A DNA stretch of 64,000 nt from contig NZ_VRZA01000002.1 of NCBI RefSeq assembly GCF_008064665.1, forward strand, positions 310,001 to 374,000. The letters run 5' to 3'. This document shows, in pieces, positions 16,959 to 26,590 of this stretch. Under the pieces are notes generated by a model. It worked only from the letters and a program-made list of their open reading frames with translations. It was not told the origin of the DNA and did not search any database. Positions within the stretch are counted from its first letter, which is position 1; every line of letters starts with the position of its first letter. A program made the translations under genes and the position numbers. The DNA comes from Parahaliea maris. GTDB lineage: Bacteria; Pseudomonadota; Gammaproteobacteria; Pseudomonadales; Halieaceae.

Positions 16959-18212
16959 ATGGCAATAAAAACTGGGGTTGGGATTATGAAAACTACGGCA
17001 GTTCTCGGTGCTGCGGTGTTGGCAGCTACGGCGGCAATGGCAGAGGAAAAGGCGCTGGACGGCGCCGATTCCCCGTTGGAGATGCTGACAGAGGGCAAGT
17101 TCGCAGCCGACCTGCGCTACCGCTTCGAGCACGTGGATATGGAGAACTTCGACAAGAATGCCGATGCCTCCACCCTGCGTACGCGGGTCAACTTTACCAC
17201 CGCCAACTGGAAGGGACTCACCCTGATGGGCGAGGTGGACAACGTTACCTCGATCGGTGACGACCGCTACAACTCCACCGAGAATGGCCAGGGCCAGTAT
17301 CCGGTGGTAGCGGACCCCGAGGGCACAGACATCAACCAGGCGTGGGTGAAATACAGCGGCGAGTCCGCTTCAGGCGCCTACGGCCGCCAGCGGATCGTGC
17401 ATGGCAGCCAGCGCTTTGTCGGTGGGGTGGCCTGGCGCCAGAACGAGCAGACCTACGACGGCGTGCGCTTGCAGTGGGGCGCGGATGCCCTGGCGCTCGA
17501 CTACGCCTATGTCTACAACATCAACCGGATCTTCGGCCCCGACGATGGCGCCCAGCCGGCTGACTGGCACGGTGAGAACCACCTCCTGCGCGTGAACTTC
17601 ACGCCCTGGGAAGGTCACCAGTTCACGGCTTTCGGCTATCTGCTCGACATCGACCCCCAGAGCGGTTACCCGGCGGGCCGGGCAGAGGGCAATGGTTCCG
17701 ACACCTGGGGCCTCGAGTATGGCGGCAAACTGGGCCCGGTGGGCGTACGCGCCGCCTTTGCCCGGCAGTCCGACGGCGGACAGAGCCCGCTCGATTACAG
17801 CGCCAACTATTACATGGTCGAGGGTGACATTGCCCTGGGCCCGGTAAAAGCGCTGGCGGGCTACGAGGTGTTGGGCGCCGGAGATGGCGTGGGCTTCAAG
17901 ACACCGCTGGCCACTCTGCACAAATTCCAGGGTTGGGCGGACATGTTCCTGGTGACACCCGGTGACGGCATCGAGGACATGTACCTCGGTCTGAGCGGAA
18001 AACTGGGACCGGTGAAACTGGCTGGCACCTGGCATGACTTCCAGGCAGAGGACAGCAGTGCCGATTTCGGCACCGAACTGGACCTGGTAGCCACCTGGCC
18101 CATCAATCCGAAGTTGAGTTTGCAGCTGAAGTATGCAAATTTCTCTTCTGACGACAGCAGCCGTTACGCCGACACTGAAAAGGCGTGGATGACGGTTCAG
18201 TTCAAGATCTGA
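16959..18212 (+). CDS. Outer-membrane porin-like beta-barrel (alginate-export family type)
   Basis: The protein has 417 residues from ATG 16959, with AGGAG well placed; a second ATG at 16986 begins the signal peptide proper (MKTTAVLGAAVLAATAAMAEE). The mature part shows alternating beta strands and the opening FAADLRYRFEHVDMENFDKNADASTLRTR... of the alginate-export/porin superfamily, ending with strand KAWMTVQFKI and a near-terminal aromatic. Its leader carries the same sigma54 plus NasT control elements as the nitrate genes, so it is probably the outer-membrane entry route for nitrate or nitrite. That role is inferred from control and position, not from the protein. Confidence 0.8.
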   Translation: MAIKTGVGIMKTTAVLGAAVLAATAAMAEEKALDGADSPLEMLTEGKFAADLRYRFEHVDMENFDKNADASTLRTRVNFTTANWKGLTLMGEVDNVTSIGDDRYNSTENGQGQYPVVADPEGTDINQAWVKYSGESASGAYGRQRIVHGSQRFVGGVAWRQNEQTYDGVRLQWGADALALDYAYVYNINRIFGPDDGAQPADWHGENHLLRVNFTPWEGHQFTAFGYLLDIDPQSGYPAGRAEGNGSDTWGLEYGGKLGPVGVRAAFARQSDGGQSPLDYSANYYMVEGDIALGPVKALAGYEVLGAGDGVGFKTPLATLHKFQGWADMFLVTPGDGIEDMYLGLSGKLGPVKLAGTWHDFQAEDSSADFGTELDLVATWPINPKLSLQLKYANFSSDDSSRYADTEKAWMTVQFKI

Positions 18213-18259
18213 TGTAGAGGACGCGCAACGGCCGGGGGCCTGCCCGCTGCGCCCCCGGG

Positions 18260-18883
18260 GTGATCACTATCGACGACTCTTCTTCAGCGCCGCTGCGAGT
18301 GATCCTCGTAGACGACAACCCTGCCCGTGCCAACGCCGTGGCGGAGGGGCTGGCGCGGCCTGGCCTCGAGATTCTCTCGGTCATTCCCACCGCGTCCGGC
18401 CTGCTGTACCAGATGGCCCAGCAGGAACCGGATGTGGTGGTAATCGCCCTGGACTCGCCGGACCGGGACGTACTGGAGAGTCTGTCCATTGCCTCCACCC
18501 ACAATCCGCGGCCGGTGGTGATGTTTTCCGGTAGCGGTGATTCGGGCTTCATCGGTGAGGCGATCCGGGCGGGTGTCACTGCCTACCAGGCTGAGGACAT
18601 CAATCCAGAGCGGGTCCAGGCGGTGATCGACGTCGCCATGGCCCAGTTCTCCGCCTTTAACGACCTGCGCCTGGAACTGGACCGGACCCGGCAACAACTG
18701 GCCGATCGCAAGCTGGTGGAGAAGGCCAAGGGGCTGATCTGCGCCATTCACGGCGTCGACGAAGAGGAAGCCTTCAGTACCCTGCGGAAACTGGCGATGG
18801 ACCAGAACCAGACCCTGGGAGAGGTGGCGGGCAATGTCATTGCCGTGCTGGAAAAATCGCGACCGGAGCGAAAACCACGATGA
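18260..18883 (+). CDS. nasT: NasT nitrate-responsive ANTAR antiterminator
   Basis: The gene gives 207 residues from GTG 18260; no strong binding site supports this exact start. The N-terminal receiver-like domain (residues 10-125) opens LRVILVDDNPARANAVAEGL and has VIALDSPDRD near the usual phospho-acceptor position. A coiled linker follows (FNDLRLELDRTRQQLADRK), then the ANTAR RNA-binding domain (LVEKAKGLICAIHGVDEEEAF, read as two helices, and LGEVAGNVIAVLEK). NasT binds hexaloop hairpins in leader RNAs and prevents termination. Without nitrate it is held by NasS, encoded next with an ATGA overlap. Confidence 0.95.
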   Translation: MITIDDSSSAPLRVILVDDNPARANAVAEGLARPGLEILSVIPTASGLLYQMAQQEPDVVVIALDSPDRDVLESLSIASTHNPRPVVMFSGSGDSGFIGEAIRAGVTAYQAEDINPERVQAVIDVAMAQFSAFNDLRLELDRTRQQLADRKLVEKAKGLICAIHGVDEEEAFSTLRKLAMDQNQTLGEVAGNVIAVLEKSRPERKPR

Positions 18884-20088
18884 GTGAAGGACTACGCCTG
18901 CCGGCGGCAGAGAAACGGGAATTACGCCTTGGCTACCTGCGGCTGAACGACAGTGCGCCACTGGTGATGGCACAGGAACTGGGCTTCTACGAACGCTACG
19001 GCCTGGACGTTACCCTGGAACGCGAGATTTCCTGGGCCAACCTGCGGGACAAGCTGGTGATTGCCGACCTCGACGCGGCCCAGATGCTGGCGCCCCTGCC
19101 CATAGCCACCTCGCTGGGTGTAGGCGGTATGCGCGCCGATGTCATTACCGGCCTGGCCCTCAGCCTCAACGGCAACGCGATCACCGTAAGCCGGGAACTG
19201 GCCACAATCCTGGAACAGCATGGCGGCAGCGCGGAGCAGGGAGCCCGCAGTACCGCCCTGGCACTGGGGCGTTACCTCAGTGCATCAGGTACCGGTGAGC
19301 CCGGCAGCAAACCGGAGCTGACCTTCGCCTCGGCCCACACCTTTTCCTGCCATACCTTCTTCCTGCGGCTCTGGTTGCAGAGCGGGGGTGTCGACCCGGA
19401 ACACGATGTCCGTATCATCGTACTGCCTCCGGAGCAGATGGTGGACAGCCTCGCCCGGGGCATTATCGACGGTTACTGCGTGGGCGAGCCCTGGAGTACG
19501 GTCGCGGTACAGCAGGGCATCGGCGCCATTCAGGCCACGGGGTACGAACTGTGGAACAACAGCCCGGAAAAAGTGCTGGCGGTGACCGAGTCCTGGCACC
19601 GGCAGCACACCGCCACCCACTTACGCCTGCGCCTGGCCCTGATGGAAACCTGTCGCTGGCTGTCGGACCCCGTACATCGCCTCGAGGCGGCAGAAGTGTT
19701 GGCCCGCCCGGAATATCTCGACCTGCCTGTCGAAACCCTGCGGCCTGCGCTGGCCGGAGCGCTGGTGTTCTCGCGCGGTGGTGCGGCCCACGAGATGCCT
19801 GATTTCCACGTGTTTGGACGTTACCAGGCGGGTTTCCCCTGGCGTTCCGACGGCGAGTGGCTGGCTGCCCAGAGCAGTGCGCTACTGGGCAAAACCCTGA
19901 GCGAGGAGCGCTGCAAGTCGCTGGTACAGCAGACCTGCCGCACCGATCTCTACCGTGAGGCGGCGCGTTACCTGTCGCTACCGGCTCCGGCGACCGACTA
20001 CCGGCCCGTCAATGCCCACAGCGAGAGTTGGGAACAGGCTCCGGGCATTACCCTCGGCGCAGACCACCGGTTCGAACCTCCCTTCTGA
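18880..20088 (+). CDS. nasS: NasS nitrate sensor (NrtA-like, cytoplasmic)
   Basis: The protein has 402 residues and starts at ATG 18880, overlapping the nasT stop. It belongs to the NrtA/CmpA/NasS solute-binding family: ELRLGYLRLNDSAPLVMAQE opening, LDAAQMLAPLPIATSLGVGG, FASAHTFSCHTFFLRLWLQSGG and the ligand-site segment [17 protein letters not shown]. Unlike the NrtA at 31467 it has no signal peptide, as expected for the cytoplasmic sensor that sequesters NasT and releases it when nitrate or nitrite binds. Co-transcription with the porin and nasT would make the pair subject to its own antitermination. Confidence 0.93.
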   Translation: MSEGLRLPAAEKRELRLGYLRLNDSAPLVMAQELGFYERYGLDVTLEREISWANLRDKLVIADLDAAQMLAPLPIATSLGVGGMRADVITGLALSLNGNAITVSRELATILEQHGGSAEQGARSTALALGRYLSASGTGEPGSKPELTFASAHTFSCHTFFLRLWLQSGGVDPEHDVRIIVLPPEQMVDSLARGIIDGYCVGEPWSTVAVQQGIGAIQATGYELWNNSPEKVLAVTESWHRQHTATHLRLRLALMETCRWLSDPVHRLEAAEVLARPEYLDLPVETLRPALAGALVFSRGGAAHEMPDFHVFGRYQAGFPWRSDGEWLAAQSSALLGKTLSEERCKSLVQQTCRTDLYREAARYLSLPAPATDYRPVNAHSESWEQAPGITLGADHRFEPPF

Positions 20089-20121
20089 GTGCGGTTTCCA
20101 GGGAGGCCGCGACGATCCCTG

Positions 20122-21879
20122 TCAGTCCAGCAACAGCACCAGGGTCAGCAGCTCCAGCAGCCCCAGGCCGATGGCAATCAGCTTCCAGGTTCGCACCGGG
20201 TCGCGCTCCAGCAGCGGCCGCTGGTGAAAGGCGAGGTAGCCCGGGTTGGGTTTGTGCAATTCGTGAACGAATTCCGCAACATCCCCATGGCGCCGTTCCG
20301 GGTGGAATCTCATGGCCTTGCGCAATGCGCCATCTATCCACTGCGGCACCAGGGGATTGATCTGGTAGCTGGGGGTGTAGGTGGTAGAGAGGAACTCGCG
20401 GGCATTGCGGCAGTGCTCCAGGCGGCCCTGGAAGGGGAGGGTGCCCGTCAGCATCTCAAAGCAGATGACCGCAAGCGAAAACAGGTCGGCGCGGGCGTCA
20501 ATGCCCGCCCCGACATGGTACTCCGGCGCTGCGTAGGTCGCCGTGCCCAGTACGTGGTCTCGTTGCAGGGGAGTGGCGATCTCGTCGATACCGGCCACCC
20601 TGCAGGATCCGAAGTCGATCAGCTTCACCTGGCCCTGGCGGTCGATCAGGATATTGTCGGGCTTTAAATCCTGGTGCAGGGTTTCGCGCCGGTGCATGGC
20701 CCGCAGCCCCTTGGCGACCTGGTCTGCCAGGTAGACCACCTCTTCCACCGCCGGGCGTGGGTGCTCGCGCATCCACTGCGCCAGTGACATGCCGGCTACG
20801 TACTCCGTGAGATAGTACAGGCAACTGCGTGGACGGGGTGGCTCGAGGACCCGCACCACGTAGGGGCTGTGAATCCGCGAGCCAATCCAGCTCTCCATGA
20901 CAAAGCGTTCGATGTAGGCCGGGTCGTCCTCGAAATTGACCGAGGGCGTTTTCATGCAGTACTGCTGGCTGCTGTCGACGTCGCGCACCAGATACACCTG
21001 GCTGCGATTGCTGGCGTGCAGCTCGCGCTCGATGCGCAGGCCGTCCAGCACGTCCCCCTCGTTGAGAAAGGGGGGGAAGCGCAATTCGGTGAGCTTCTCC
21101 ACCACCTCGTCCATTTCCGGGCGGGGCAGGCTGACAATGCGCAGCATCTGGCTGCTGAGGTTGTCCTGGCTGCCGGCAGCCAGAGCCGCTGCGTTGAGTT
21201 GCTCGCAGCGCGCCTCCAGCGTAAGGTCCTCTCGCTTCGCCCACTGCACCAGCTCCTGGTGCGTCAGCGGATCGTGCACGCCATCGGTGGTGAGCAGGAA
21301 CAGGTCGCCCTGTTCCAGTGGCAGGCGCTGGTAATCCACATCCAGTCGCACATCCAGCCCCAGTGCCCGGGAAAGGTAGGTCTGGCCGTTGCCCACGGGG
21401 ACCGCGTGGTCCTGGGTCAGTTGCTCCAGCTGGCCCTCACGGAACCGGTAAATGCGGCTGTCACCGACATGGAAGAGATGGGCGTGCTGGCTTTTGAATA
21501 CGACGGCGCTGAAGGTGGTGAGGAAGCCCTTGCCGCTGTCCGGCAGGTGTTGGCCATTGCGATACAGCCAGCGGTTGAGGGCGGTCAGCACCTGTTGCAC
21601 CGAGTGGCGGACACTCCAGGCTTCCGGGGTGGAAAAGTAATCCGAAAGGAAGCTGGTCACGCTGCTCTGGCTGGCTTCCTGCCCCGCTTCTGCGGCGCTG
21701 ACCCCGTCGGCGATGACGGCCGCGGCACCCTTGGTGGTGAGCAGGCTATCGACGGGAATGCGGATGCCAATGGCATCCTCGTTGACGGATTTGACCCCGG
21801 CGCAACTGTGCTGGCCCACCTCGAACAGCAGGCGCTGCTCCAGGTGGGCGGCCGTGCTTGCTGCCGGCTGTGCAGTCAT
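20122..21879 (-). CDS. PP2C phosphatase-Ser/Thr protein kinase fusion of the nitrate cluster
   Basis: The protein has 585 residues from ATG 21879, which shares one base with the narK stop; the frame runs further upstream into narK. The N-terminal half is a PP2C phosphatase (AAAVIADGVSAAEAGQEAS, HVGDSRIYRF, FLLTTDGVHDPLT). The C-terminal half is a protein kinase with the catalytic loop HQDLKPDNIL, the metal-binding IDFGSC (DFG) and the activation-segment end YAAPEY. The last 20 residues form a transmembrane helix. Such fusions recur beside narK-nirB in pseudomonads. The target is unknown; regulation of nitrate uptake or reduction is an inference from position. Confidence 0.88.
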   Translation of the reverse strand: MTAQPAASTAAHLEQRLLFEVGQHSCAGVKSVNEDAIGIRIPVDSLLTTKGAAAVIADGVSAAEAGQEASQSSVTSFLSDYFSTPEAWSVRHSVQQVLTALNRWLYRNGQHLPDSGKGFLTTFSAVVFKSQHAHLFHVGDSRIYRFREGQLEQLTQDHAVPVGNGQTYLSRALGLDVRLDVDYQRLPLEQGDLFLLTTDGVHDPLTHQELVQWAKREDLTLEARCEQLNAAALAAGSQDNLSSQMLRIVSLPRPEMDEVVEKLTELRFPPFLNEGDVLDGLRIERELHASNRSQVYLVRDVDSSQQYCMKTPSVNFEDDPAYIERFVMESWIGSRIHSPYVVRVLEPPRPRSCLYYLTEYVAGMSLAQWMREHPRPAVEEVVYLADQVAKGLRAMHRRETLHQDLKPDNILIDRQGQVKLIDFGSCRVAGIDEIATPLQRDHVLGTATYAAPEYHVGAGIDARADLFSLAVICFEMLTGTLPFQGRLEHCRNAREFLSTTYTPSYQINPLVPQWIDGALRKAMRFHPERRHGDVAEFVHELHKPNPGYLAFHQRPLLERDPVRTWKLIAIGLGLLELLTLVLLLD

Positions 21880-23345
21880 CAGGCCACGTCGATCAGTTGT
21901 ACGCTGCCGTCGGGAAGCACTTCCTGCATTTGGCCCTCGGGTTCTTCGACAAACTGCACGATAAGAAAGCACACACCCGCGCTGGCGGCAATGATCATGA
22001 AGAAGGTGGAGGCGTCGACAAAGGTCAGGGCGGTCAGGTATACCACCGCGCCCACGTTGCCGAAGGCGCCCACCATTCCGGCGATCTGGCCCGTCATCCG
22101 GCGTTTGATCAAAGGGACCATGGCGAACACCGCGCCTTCACCGGCCTGCACAAAGAAGGAGCAGGCCATGGTCGCGATCACCGCGGCCGGCAGCCACCAG
22201 CCGCTGTCGACCTGTGCCAGAACCAGGTAGCCCACCGCCAGGCCGGCAATCAGAACCGAGAGAGAACGCTTGCGGCCAAAGGTATCGCTGAAGTAGCCGC
22301 CGGAGGGGCGCGCTACCAGGTTCATGAAGGCGAAGCCGGAAGCCAGCAGTCCGGCAGTCACGGCATTCAGTTCGAAGGTTTCCATGAAGAAAAGTGGCAG
22401 CATGGAGACCACAGCGAGCTCCGAGCCAAAGGTCACGAAGTAGGCCCAGTCCAGCGCGGCCACCTGCTTGAATTTGTAGCGGTCGATGTCTGGCACGCCG
22501 TTTTTAAGGTGGTCGCGATTGACCCGCCAAATCTGGCTGACCTGAAATACGAACATCACGAAGAGTACGACGTACATGCTTTGGGTTGCCGTGTCGCTCA
22601 GCAGGGCGAGGTTGGCCGGTGACAGGCGCCAGCTGGTGACGGCCAGGGCAATGTACAGGGGCAGCGTCATGGCGATGTAGAAGTAGAAGTCGCGCCAGCT
22701 GCTCACTTCCAGGCCGCCGTGACGTTTGGGCTTGAAATAGGTAGAGCCCTTGGGCGTATTGCGTGCCCGGATGTAGAAAAAGATGCCGTAAGCCAGGGAC
22801 AGCAGGCCGGTGCTGGCGATCGCGTAGCGCCAGCCGTCGTCACCGCCGTACAGCAGCGCGAGGGTGGGCAGGGTCATTGCCGCAGCGGCGGAGCCAAAGT
22901 TACCCCAGCCGCCATAGATGCCCTGGGCCATGCCGACCTGGCGCGCCGGGAACCACTCGCCGATCAGGCGGATACCGATCACGAATCCCGCGCCGACAAA
23001 GCCGCCGAGAAAGCGGAACAGGGCGAGCATTTCGTAGCTGGTGGCAAAAGCAAAACCCCAGCAGAAAAAGGAACTGAGGATCAGCAGCAGGCTGAACACA
23101 AGGCGTGGGCCAAAACGGTCCACCAGCATACCCACCACGATCCTCGCGGGGATGGTCAGTGCGACATTCAGGATCAGCAATGCCTTGAGCTGCGGGGTCG
23201 TCAGATCAAAGGCCTCACGGATGTGGGACATCAGGGGCGCGTGGCTGAACCACACCACGAAGGTAATAAAGAAAGCCACCCACGTGAGGTGGAGGGTACG
23301 GACAGGCGCGCGCGACAAGTCCAGTACGTTAACCGGGCTACTCAT
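21879..23345 (-). CDS. narK: Nitrate/nitrite transporter of the NNP family (NarK/NasA type)
   Basis: The protein has 488 residues from ATG 23345. It is a 12-helix MFS protein with the nitrate signature motif in helix 5, [16 protein letters not shown], and the conserved Arg in [12 protein letters not shown]; it opens with [20 protein letters not shown], typical of the assimilatory NNP group. It imports nitrate (and probably exchanges nitrite) for the NasA/NirBD enzymes encoded divergently. Its leader carries a sigma54 promoter and a NasT-type hairpin. The kinase/phosphatase gene is coupled downstream. Confidence 0.95.
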   Translation of the reverse strand: MSSPVNVLDLSRAPVRTLHLTWVAFFITFVVWFSHAPLMSHIREAFDLTTPQLKALLILNVALTIPARIVVGMLVDRFGPRLVFSLLLILSSFFCWGFAFATSYEMLALFRFLGGFVGAGFVIGIRLIGEWFPARQVGMAQGIYGGWGNFGSAAAAMTLPTLALLYGGDDGWRYAIASTGLLSLAYGIFFYIRARNTPKGSTYFKPKRHGGLEVSSWRDFYFYIAMTLPLYIALAVTSWRLSPANLALLSDTATQSMYVVLFVMFVFQVSQIWRVNRDHLKNGVPDIDRYKFKQVAALDWAYFVTFGSELAVVSMLPLFFMETFELNAVTAGLLASGFAFMNLVARPSGGYFSDTFGRKRSLSVLIAGLAVGYLVLAQVDSGWWLPAAVIATMACSFFVQAGEGAVFAMVPLIKRRMTGQIAGMVGAFGNVGAVVYLTALTFVDASTFFMIIAASAGVCFLIVQFVEEPEGQMQEVLPDGSVQLIDVA

Positions 23346-23379
23346 GATAAAACTCTCATGGAAGATAACGGGAAGGACC

Positions 23380-23397
23380 GAGCGCGCCGTTACGCTC
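23380..23397 (-). promoter_or_regulatory. NasT-type hexaloop hairpin in the narK leader
   Basis: Read on the minus strand this is GAGCGT-AACGGC-GCGCTC: six pairs, including one U-G, closing a hexaloop with A1 and G4. It starts only a few bases after the predicted transcription start. A competing stem, TAACGG with CCGTTA 15 bases further down, would bury the loop bases, which suggests a switch, though no long T tract follows. Confidence 0.6.
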
Positions 23398-23410
23398 GCG
23401 TTTGGATTAG

Positions 23411-23427
23411 TGCAAAGTGTGTGCCAG
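23411..23427 (-). promoter_or_regulatory. Sigma54 promoter of narK
   Basis: On the minus strand, CTGGCACACACTTTGCA matches the -24 (TGGCAC) and -12 (TTGCA) elements with the exact ten-base GG-to-GC spacing. It is the best sigma54 match in the island. The predicted start is near 23400, giving a leader of about 55 bases. Confidence 0.75.
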
Positions 23428-23803
23428 AGAGGTCGGGAGGTGAAGGCCCCGGAATTAGTGGGTTTCGCCGGGGTGGCACAGTCTTCCTTGTGCCTTCATG
23501 ACCTTATGTGGTGCGCAAATGAATTAAAATGAGGCGCTGTTTGCCGGGAGGCGCACCAATGTTGACGCGCGAGTTCGGCTGGCCAATTTCGCTTGGTACG
23601 CTGTTTTGAGGGGCTCGAGGGGGCGGCTGTCCTACTGGCTCATCACCTGGCCGGACTGGAGCCGGGGTGCCAACAGATCGCGCACCAAATCAGTTCGAAA
23701 TCGGCCGGAACGCACTGTACTGAGCCGAAAATGTCTCTCTTTTCCCGGGCGCCGGAGTAGTAATAATCCACTAACTCTCTGAAAAATAAATAAAAGCCGT
23801 TTT
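23428..23803. promoter_or_regulatory. Divergent narK-nirB control region with GCGCACCA sites
   Basis: No gene is present. GCGCACCA occurs on the minus strand at 23509-23516, on the plus strand at 23551-23558 (within the imperfect palindrome GCGCACCAA-TG-TTGACGCGC, 23551-23570) and at 23680-23687. These lie about 110 bases from the narK start and 150 from the nirB start, as for NtrC-type enhancers. The AT-rich run before 23800 suits DNA bending between enhancer and promoter. Confidence 0.45.
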
Positions 23804-23820
23804 CTGGCATAGACATTGTA
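23804..23820 (+). promoter_or_regulatory. Sigma54-like promoter of the nirB operon
   Basis: CTGGCATAGACATTGTA keeps the -24 GG, the ten-base spacing and the TTG of the -12 box, but has GT in place of the invariant GC, so it is weaker than the narK and porin promoters. The predicted start is near 23831. Confidence 0.55.
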
Positions 23821-23830
23821 TTTTTTTACC

Positions 23831-23975
23831 CGCACGTCCCCACATCGCTGTCCTATTTCCACGAGCAACGTCGCTCCCGCTCCCCGTCACCCCGTGTCGG
23901 CCGCGGAGGCAACGGTGTGCGTGGACTCAAAAGACTTGCGCCATCGGCGCGAACTGAATTGCGGAGTAGGAAGTG
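23831..23975 (+). promoter_or_regulatory. nirB leader RNA with NasT-type hairpin
   Basis: The hairpin GAGC-AACGTC-GCTC (23863-23876) has the A1/G4 hexaloop. The leader shares blocks with the nrtA leader 7.5 kb away: CACATCGCT (23841-23849), CACGAGCAACG, GGAGG, TGTGCGTG and ACTCAAA, in the same order. CACATCG can pair with CGGTGTG downstream, seven pairs, enclosing the hexaloop hairpin. A GCGCC/GGCGC hairpin follows near the start codon. No T-tract terminator is visible, so the mechanism may differ from the porin leader. Confidence 0.65.
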
Positions 23976-26501
23976 ATGAGCACGCGCAAAATCCTCGTAG
24001 TTGGCAACGGCATGGTCGGGCACCACTTTGTGGAAAGCCTTGTCGGTCTGAAGACAGCGGACGACATTACCGTCATCGGCGAAGAACCCCGTCCGGCATA
24101 CGACCGCGTTCACCTGTCTGAAGTCTTCTCCGGACGCGAGCCCTCCGATCTCGCCCTGGCCACCCGGGAAACCTATGAAAACTGGGGTGTGACAGCACAC
24201 TTTGGCGATCCGGTTGTGCGCATCGAGCGTGCCAGGCGCGAGGTCGTCACCAAAGGCGGTCGCCGCTTCAGCTATGACAAGCTGGTGCTGGCCACTGGCT
24301 CCTTCCCCTTTGTGCCGCCCGTCAAAGGCGCTGATAACAAGCGCTGTCTGGTTTATCGGACCATCGACGACCTGGGCCAGATCAAGGCCACCGCCAAGGA
24401 CAGCACCCGCGGCGTGGTCGTGGGCGGGGGGCTGCTCGGCCTGGAATGCGGCAACGCGCTGCGCAATCTCGGGCTGGAAACCCATGTGGTGGAATTCGCT
24501 CCCGGTCTGATGGGCGTGCAGCTCGACGAGGGTGGCTCCAATATGTTGCGCCGCAAGATCGAAGCCCTGGGCGTGCGGGTCCACACCAGCAAGAACACCC
24601 AGCAGATCGTCGAGGGCGAGAGCAGTGCCCTGAGCATGGAGTTTTCCGACGACACTGCCCTGGACACCGACATGATCGTCTTTTCGGCCGGTATTCGCCC
24701 CCGGGACCAGCTGGCCCGTGAGAGCGAGCTGGCTGTCGGCGAGCGCGGCGGCATCGTCATCGACTACAAGTGTAAAACCTCGGACTCGGATATTTTCGCC
24801 ATTGGCGAGTGCGCCCTGTTTGGCGGCCGCATCTACGGCCTGGTGGCCCCCGGTTATCGTATGGCCGAGGTTGTCGCCAACCAGCTGGCCGGTGAACAGG
24901 AGGCCAGCTTCCAGGGCGCGGACATGAGCACCAAGCTGAAGCTGCTGGGAGTCGATGTCGGGTCCATCGGCGACGCCCACGGCCGCACCGAGGGCAGTAT
25001 CTCCTATGTATTCAGTGACGAACGCGCCGAGGTGTACAAGCGCATCGTGACCAGCGGCGACGGCAAGCTGCTGCTGGGCGCCGTGCTGGTGGGTGACTGT
25101 GAAGACTACGACACCCTGCTGCAGTACTTCCTGAATGAAATCGAGCTGCCGGCCGAGCCGGAAAGCCTGATTGTTCCCGCGGCGGGCGACAAACCCCTGC
25201 TGGGCGCTGCCGCGCTGCCCATGACCGCTACCGTGTGTTCCTGCCACAACGTGACCAAGGGTTGCATCATCGAGGCACTCGATAGCGGTTGTTGCAGTCT
25301 CGGTGAGGTGAAGTCGGAGACCAAAGCCAGCACCGGTTGCGGCGGTTGCGCCGCCATGCTCAAGAACGTGGTGGAAGACGAGCTCTCCGCCCGCGGCGTG
25401 GTCGTCGACAAGAGCATCTGCGAGCACTTCCCCTATACCCGCCAGGAACTGTTTCACCTGGCCAAGGTGGGCGAGGTGAAAACCTTCCAGGACATGATCG
25501 ATGGCCACGGCAAGGGCCGCGGTTGCGATATCTGCAAGCCGGCCATCGCCTCCATCATGGCTTCCCTGTGGAACGATCACGTCCTGGAGCTGCCCCATGT
25601 CGGCCTGCAGGACACCAACGATACCTTCCTGGCCAACATGCAGAAGGATGGCACCTACTCCATCGTGCCGCGTATCGCCGGCGGCGAGATTACCCCGGAG
25701 AAACTCATCGTGCTCGGCGAAGTGGCGAAGGAGTACGGCCTGTACACCAAGATTACCGGTGGCCAGCGTATCGACCTGTTTGGCGCCCGCCAGAACCAGC
25801 TGCCGGAAATCTGGCGCAAGCTGGTGGACGCTGGGTTTGAAACCGGCCATGCCTATGGCAAGGCCCTGCGCACCGTGAAATCCTGTGTGGGTAGCACCTG
25901 GTGCCGCTATGGCGTGCAGGACAGCGTCGGCATGGCGATCTTTATCGAGAATCGCTACAAGGGCCTGCGTTCCCCGCACAAACTGAAGAGCGCGGTATCC
26001 GGTTGCACCCGCGAGTGTGCCGAGGCCCAGTCGAAAGACTTTGGCGTTATTGCGACAGAGAATGGCTGGAACCTTTACCTCTGTGGTAACGGGGGCATGA
26101 AGCCCCGGCACGCCGACCTGTTCGCCACCGATCTCGATGACGAAACCCTGATCAAGTACATCGATCGCTTCCTGATGTTCTACGTCCGCACTGCGGACCG
26201 CCTGCAGCGCACCTCCGTGTGGATGGATAATCTCGAGGGCGGCCTGGATTACCTGCGGGAAGTCATCATCGAGGACAGCCTGGGCATCTGCGCTGAACTG
26301 GAAGCCCAGATGGCAGCGGTGGTCGGCACCTACCAGTGCGAGTGGACCACCACCATTAACGATCCGGAAAAACTCAAGCGCTTCCGCCAATTCGTGAACT
26401 CTGACGAGGAGGACAGTGGCGTGGTGTTTGTGCAGGAGCGGGGCCAGATCCGGCCGGCGCAGCCCGAGGAAAAAATCCGCCTGGTGGCCAGCAGCAAATA
26501 A
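23976..26501 (+). CDS. nirB: NADH-dependent assimilatory nitrite reductase, large subunit
   Basis: The protein has 841 residues from ATG 23976, behind GGAGTAGG. Order of domains: FAD/NADH oxidoreductase (residues 1-400; KILVVGNGMVGHHF and GVVVGGGLLGLECG dinucleotide folds); BFD-like [2Fe-2S] domain (CSCHNVTKGC ... CGGC, about 419-455) and a second Cys pair CDIC near 514; then the nitrite/sulfite reductase half with the siroheme-[4Fe-4S] ligands CVGSTWC (about 637-643) and CTRECAEA (about 677-684). It reduces nitrite to ammonium in the cytoplasm with NirD. It is first in an operon with nirD, nasA and the ferredoxin-DmsC fusion. Confidence 0.98.
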   Translation: MSTRKILVVGNGMVGHHFVESLVGLKTADDITVIGEEPRPAYDRVHLSEVFSGREPSDLALATRETYENWGVTAHFGDPVVRIERARREVVTKGGRRFSYDKLVLATGSFPFVPPVKGADNKRCLVYRTIDDLGQIKATAKDSTRGVVVGGGLLGLECGNALRNLGLETHVVEFAPGLMGVQLDEGGSNMLRRKIEALGVRVHTSKNTQQIVEGESSALSMEFSDDTALDTDMIVFSAGIRPRDQLARESELAVGERGGIVIDYKCKTSDSDIFAIGECALFGGRIYGLVAPGYRMAEVVANQLAGEQEASFQGADMSTKLKLLGVDVGSIGDAHGRTEGSISYVFSDERAEVYKRIVTSGDGKLLLGAVLVGDCEDYDTLLQYFLNEIELPAEPESLIVPAAGDKPLLGAAALPMTATVCSCHNVTKGCIIEALDSGCCSLGEVKSETKASTGCGGCAAMLKNVVEDELSARGVVVDKSICEHFPYTRQELFHLAKVGEVKTFQDMIDGHGKGRGCDICKPAIASIMASLWNDHVLELPHVGLQDTNDTFLANMQKDGTYSIVPRIAGGEITPEKLIVLGEVAKEYGLYTKITGGQRIDLFGARQNQLPEIWRKLVDAGFETGHAYGKALRTVKSCVGSTWCRYGVQDSVGMAIFIENRYKGLRSPHKLKSAVSGCTRECAEAQSKDFGVIATENGWNLYLCGNGGMKPRHADLFATDLDDETLIKYIDRFLMFYVRTADRLQRTSVWMDNLEGGLDYLREVIIEDSLGICAELEAQMAAVVGTYQCEWTTTINDPEKLKRFRQFVNSDEEDSGVVFVQERGQIRPAQPEEKIRLVASSK

Positions 26502-26590
26502 GCGGCGGGCCATAGCGTAGCAGACACGCATTTGAAAAAGGCCCCGGCGGCCACGGTGTCGCCAGGGCAGTGAACGACAGGAGTAAAGGG

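Noticed and set aside
20869-22230. Plus-strand open frame of about 450 codons over the kinase and narK genes
   Set aside because: It spans the junction of two well-supported minus-strand genes and shows no domain.
23380-23397. narK leader inverted repeat taken as an ordinary terminator
   Set aside because: It lacks a T run and lies upstream of the start codon of narK, directly after a sigma54 promoter. The hexaloop with A1/G4 fits a NasT hairpin better.
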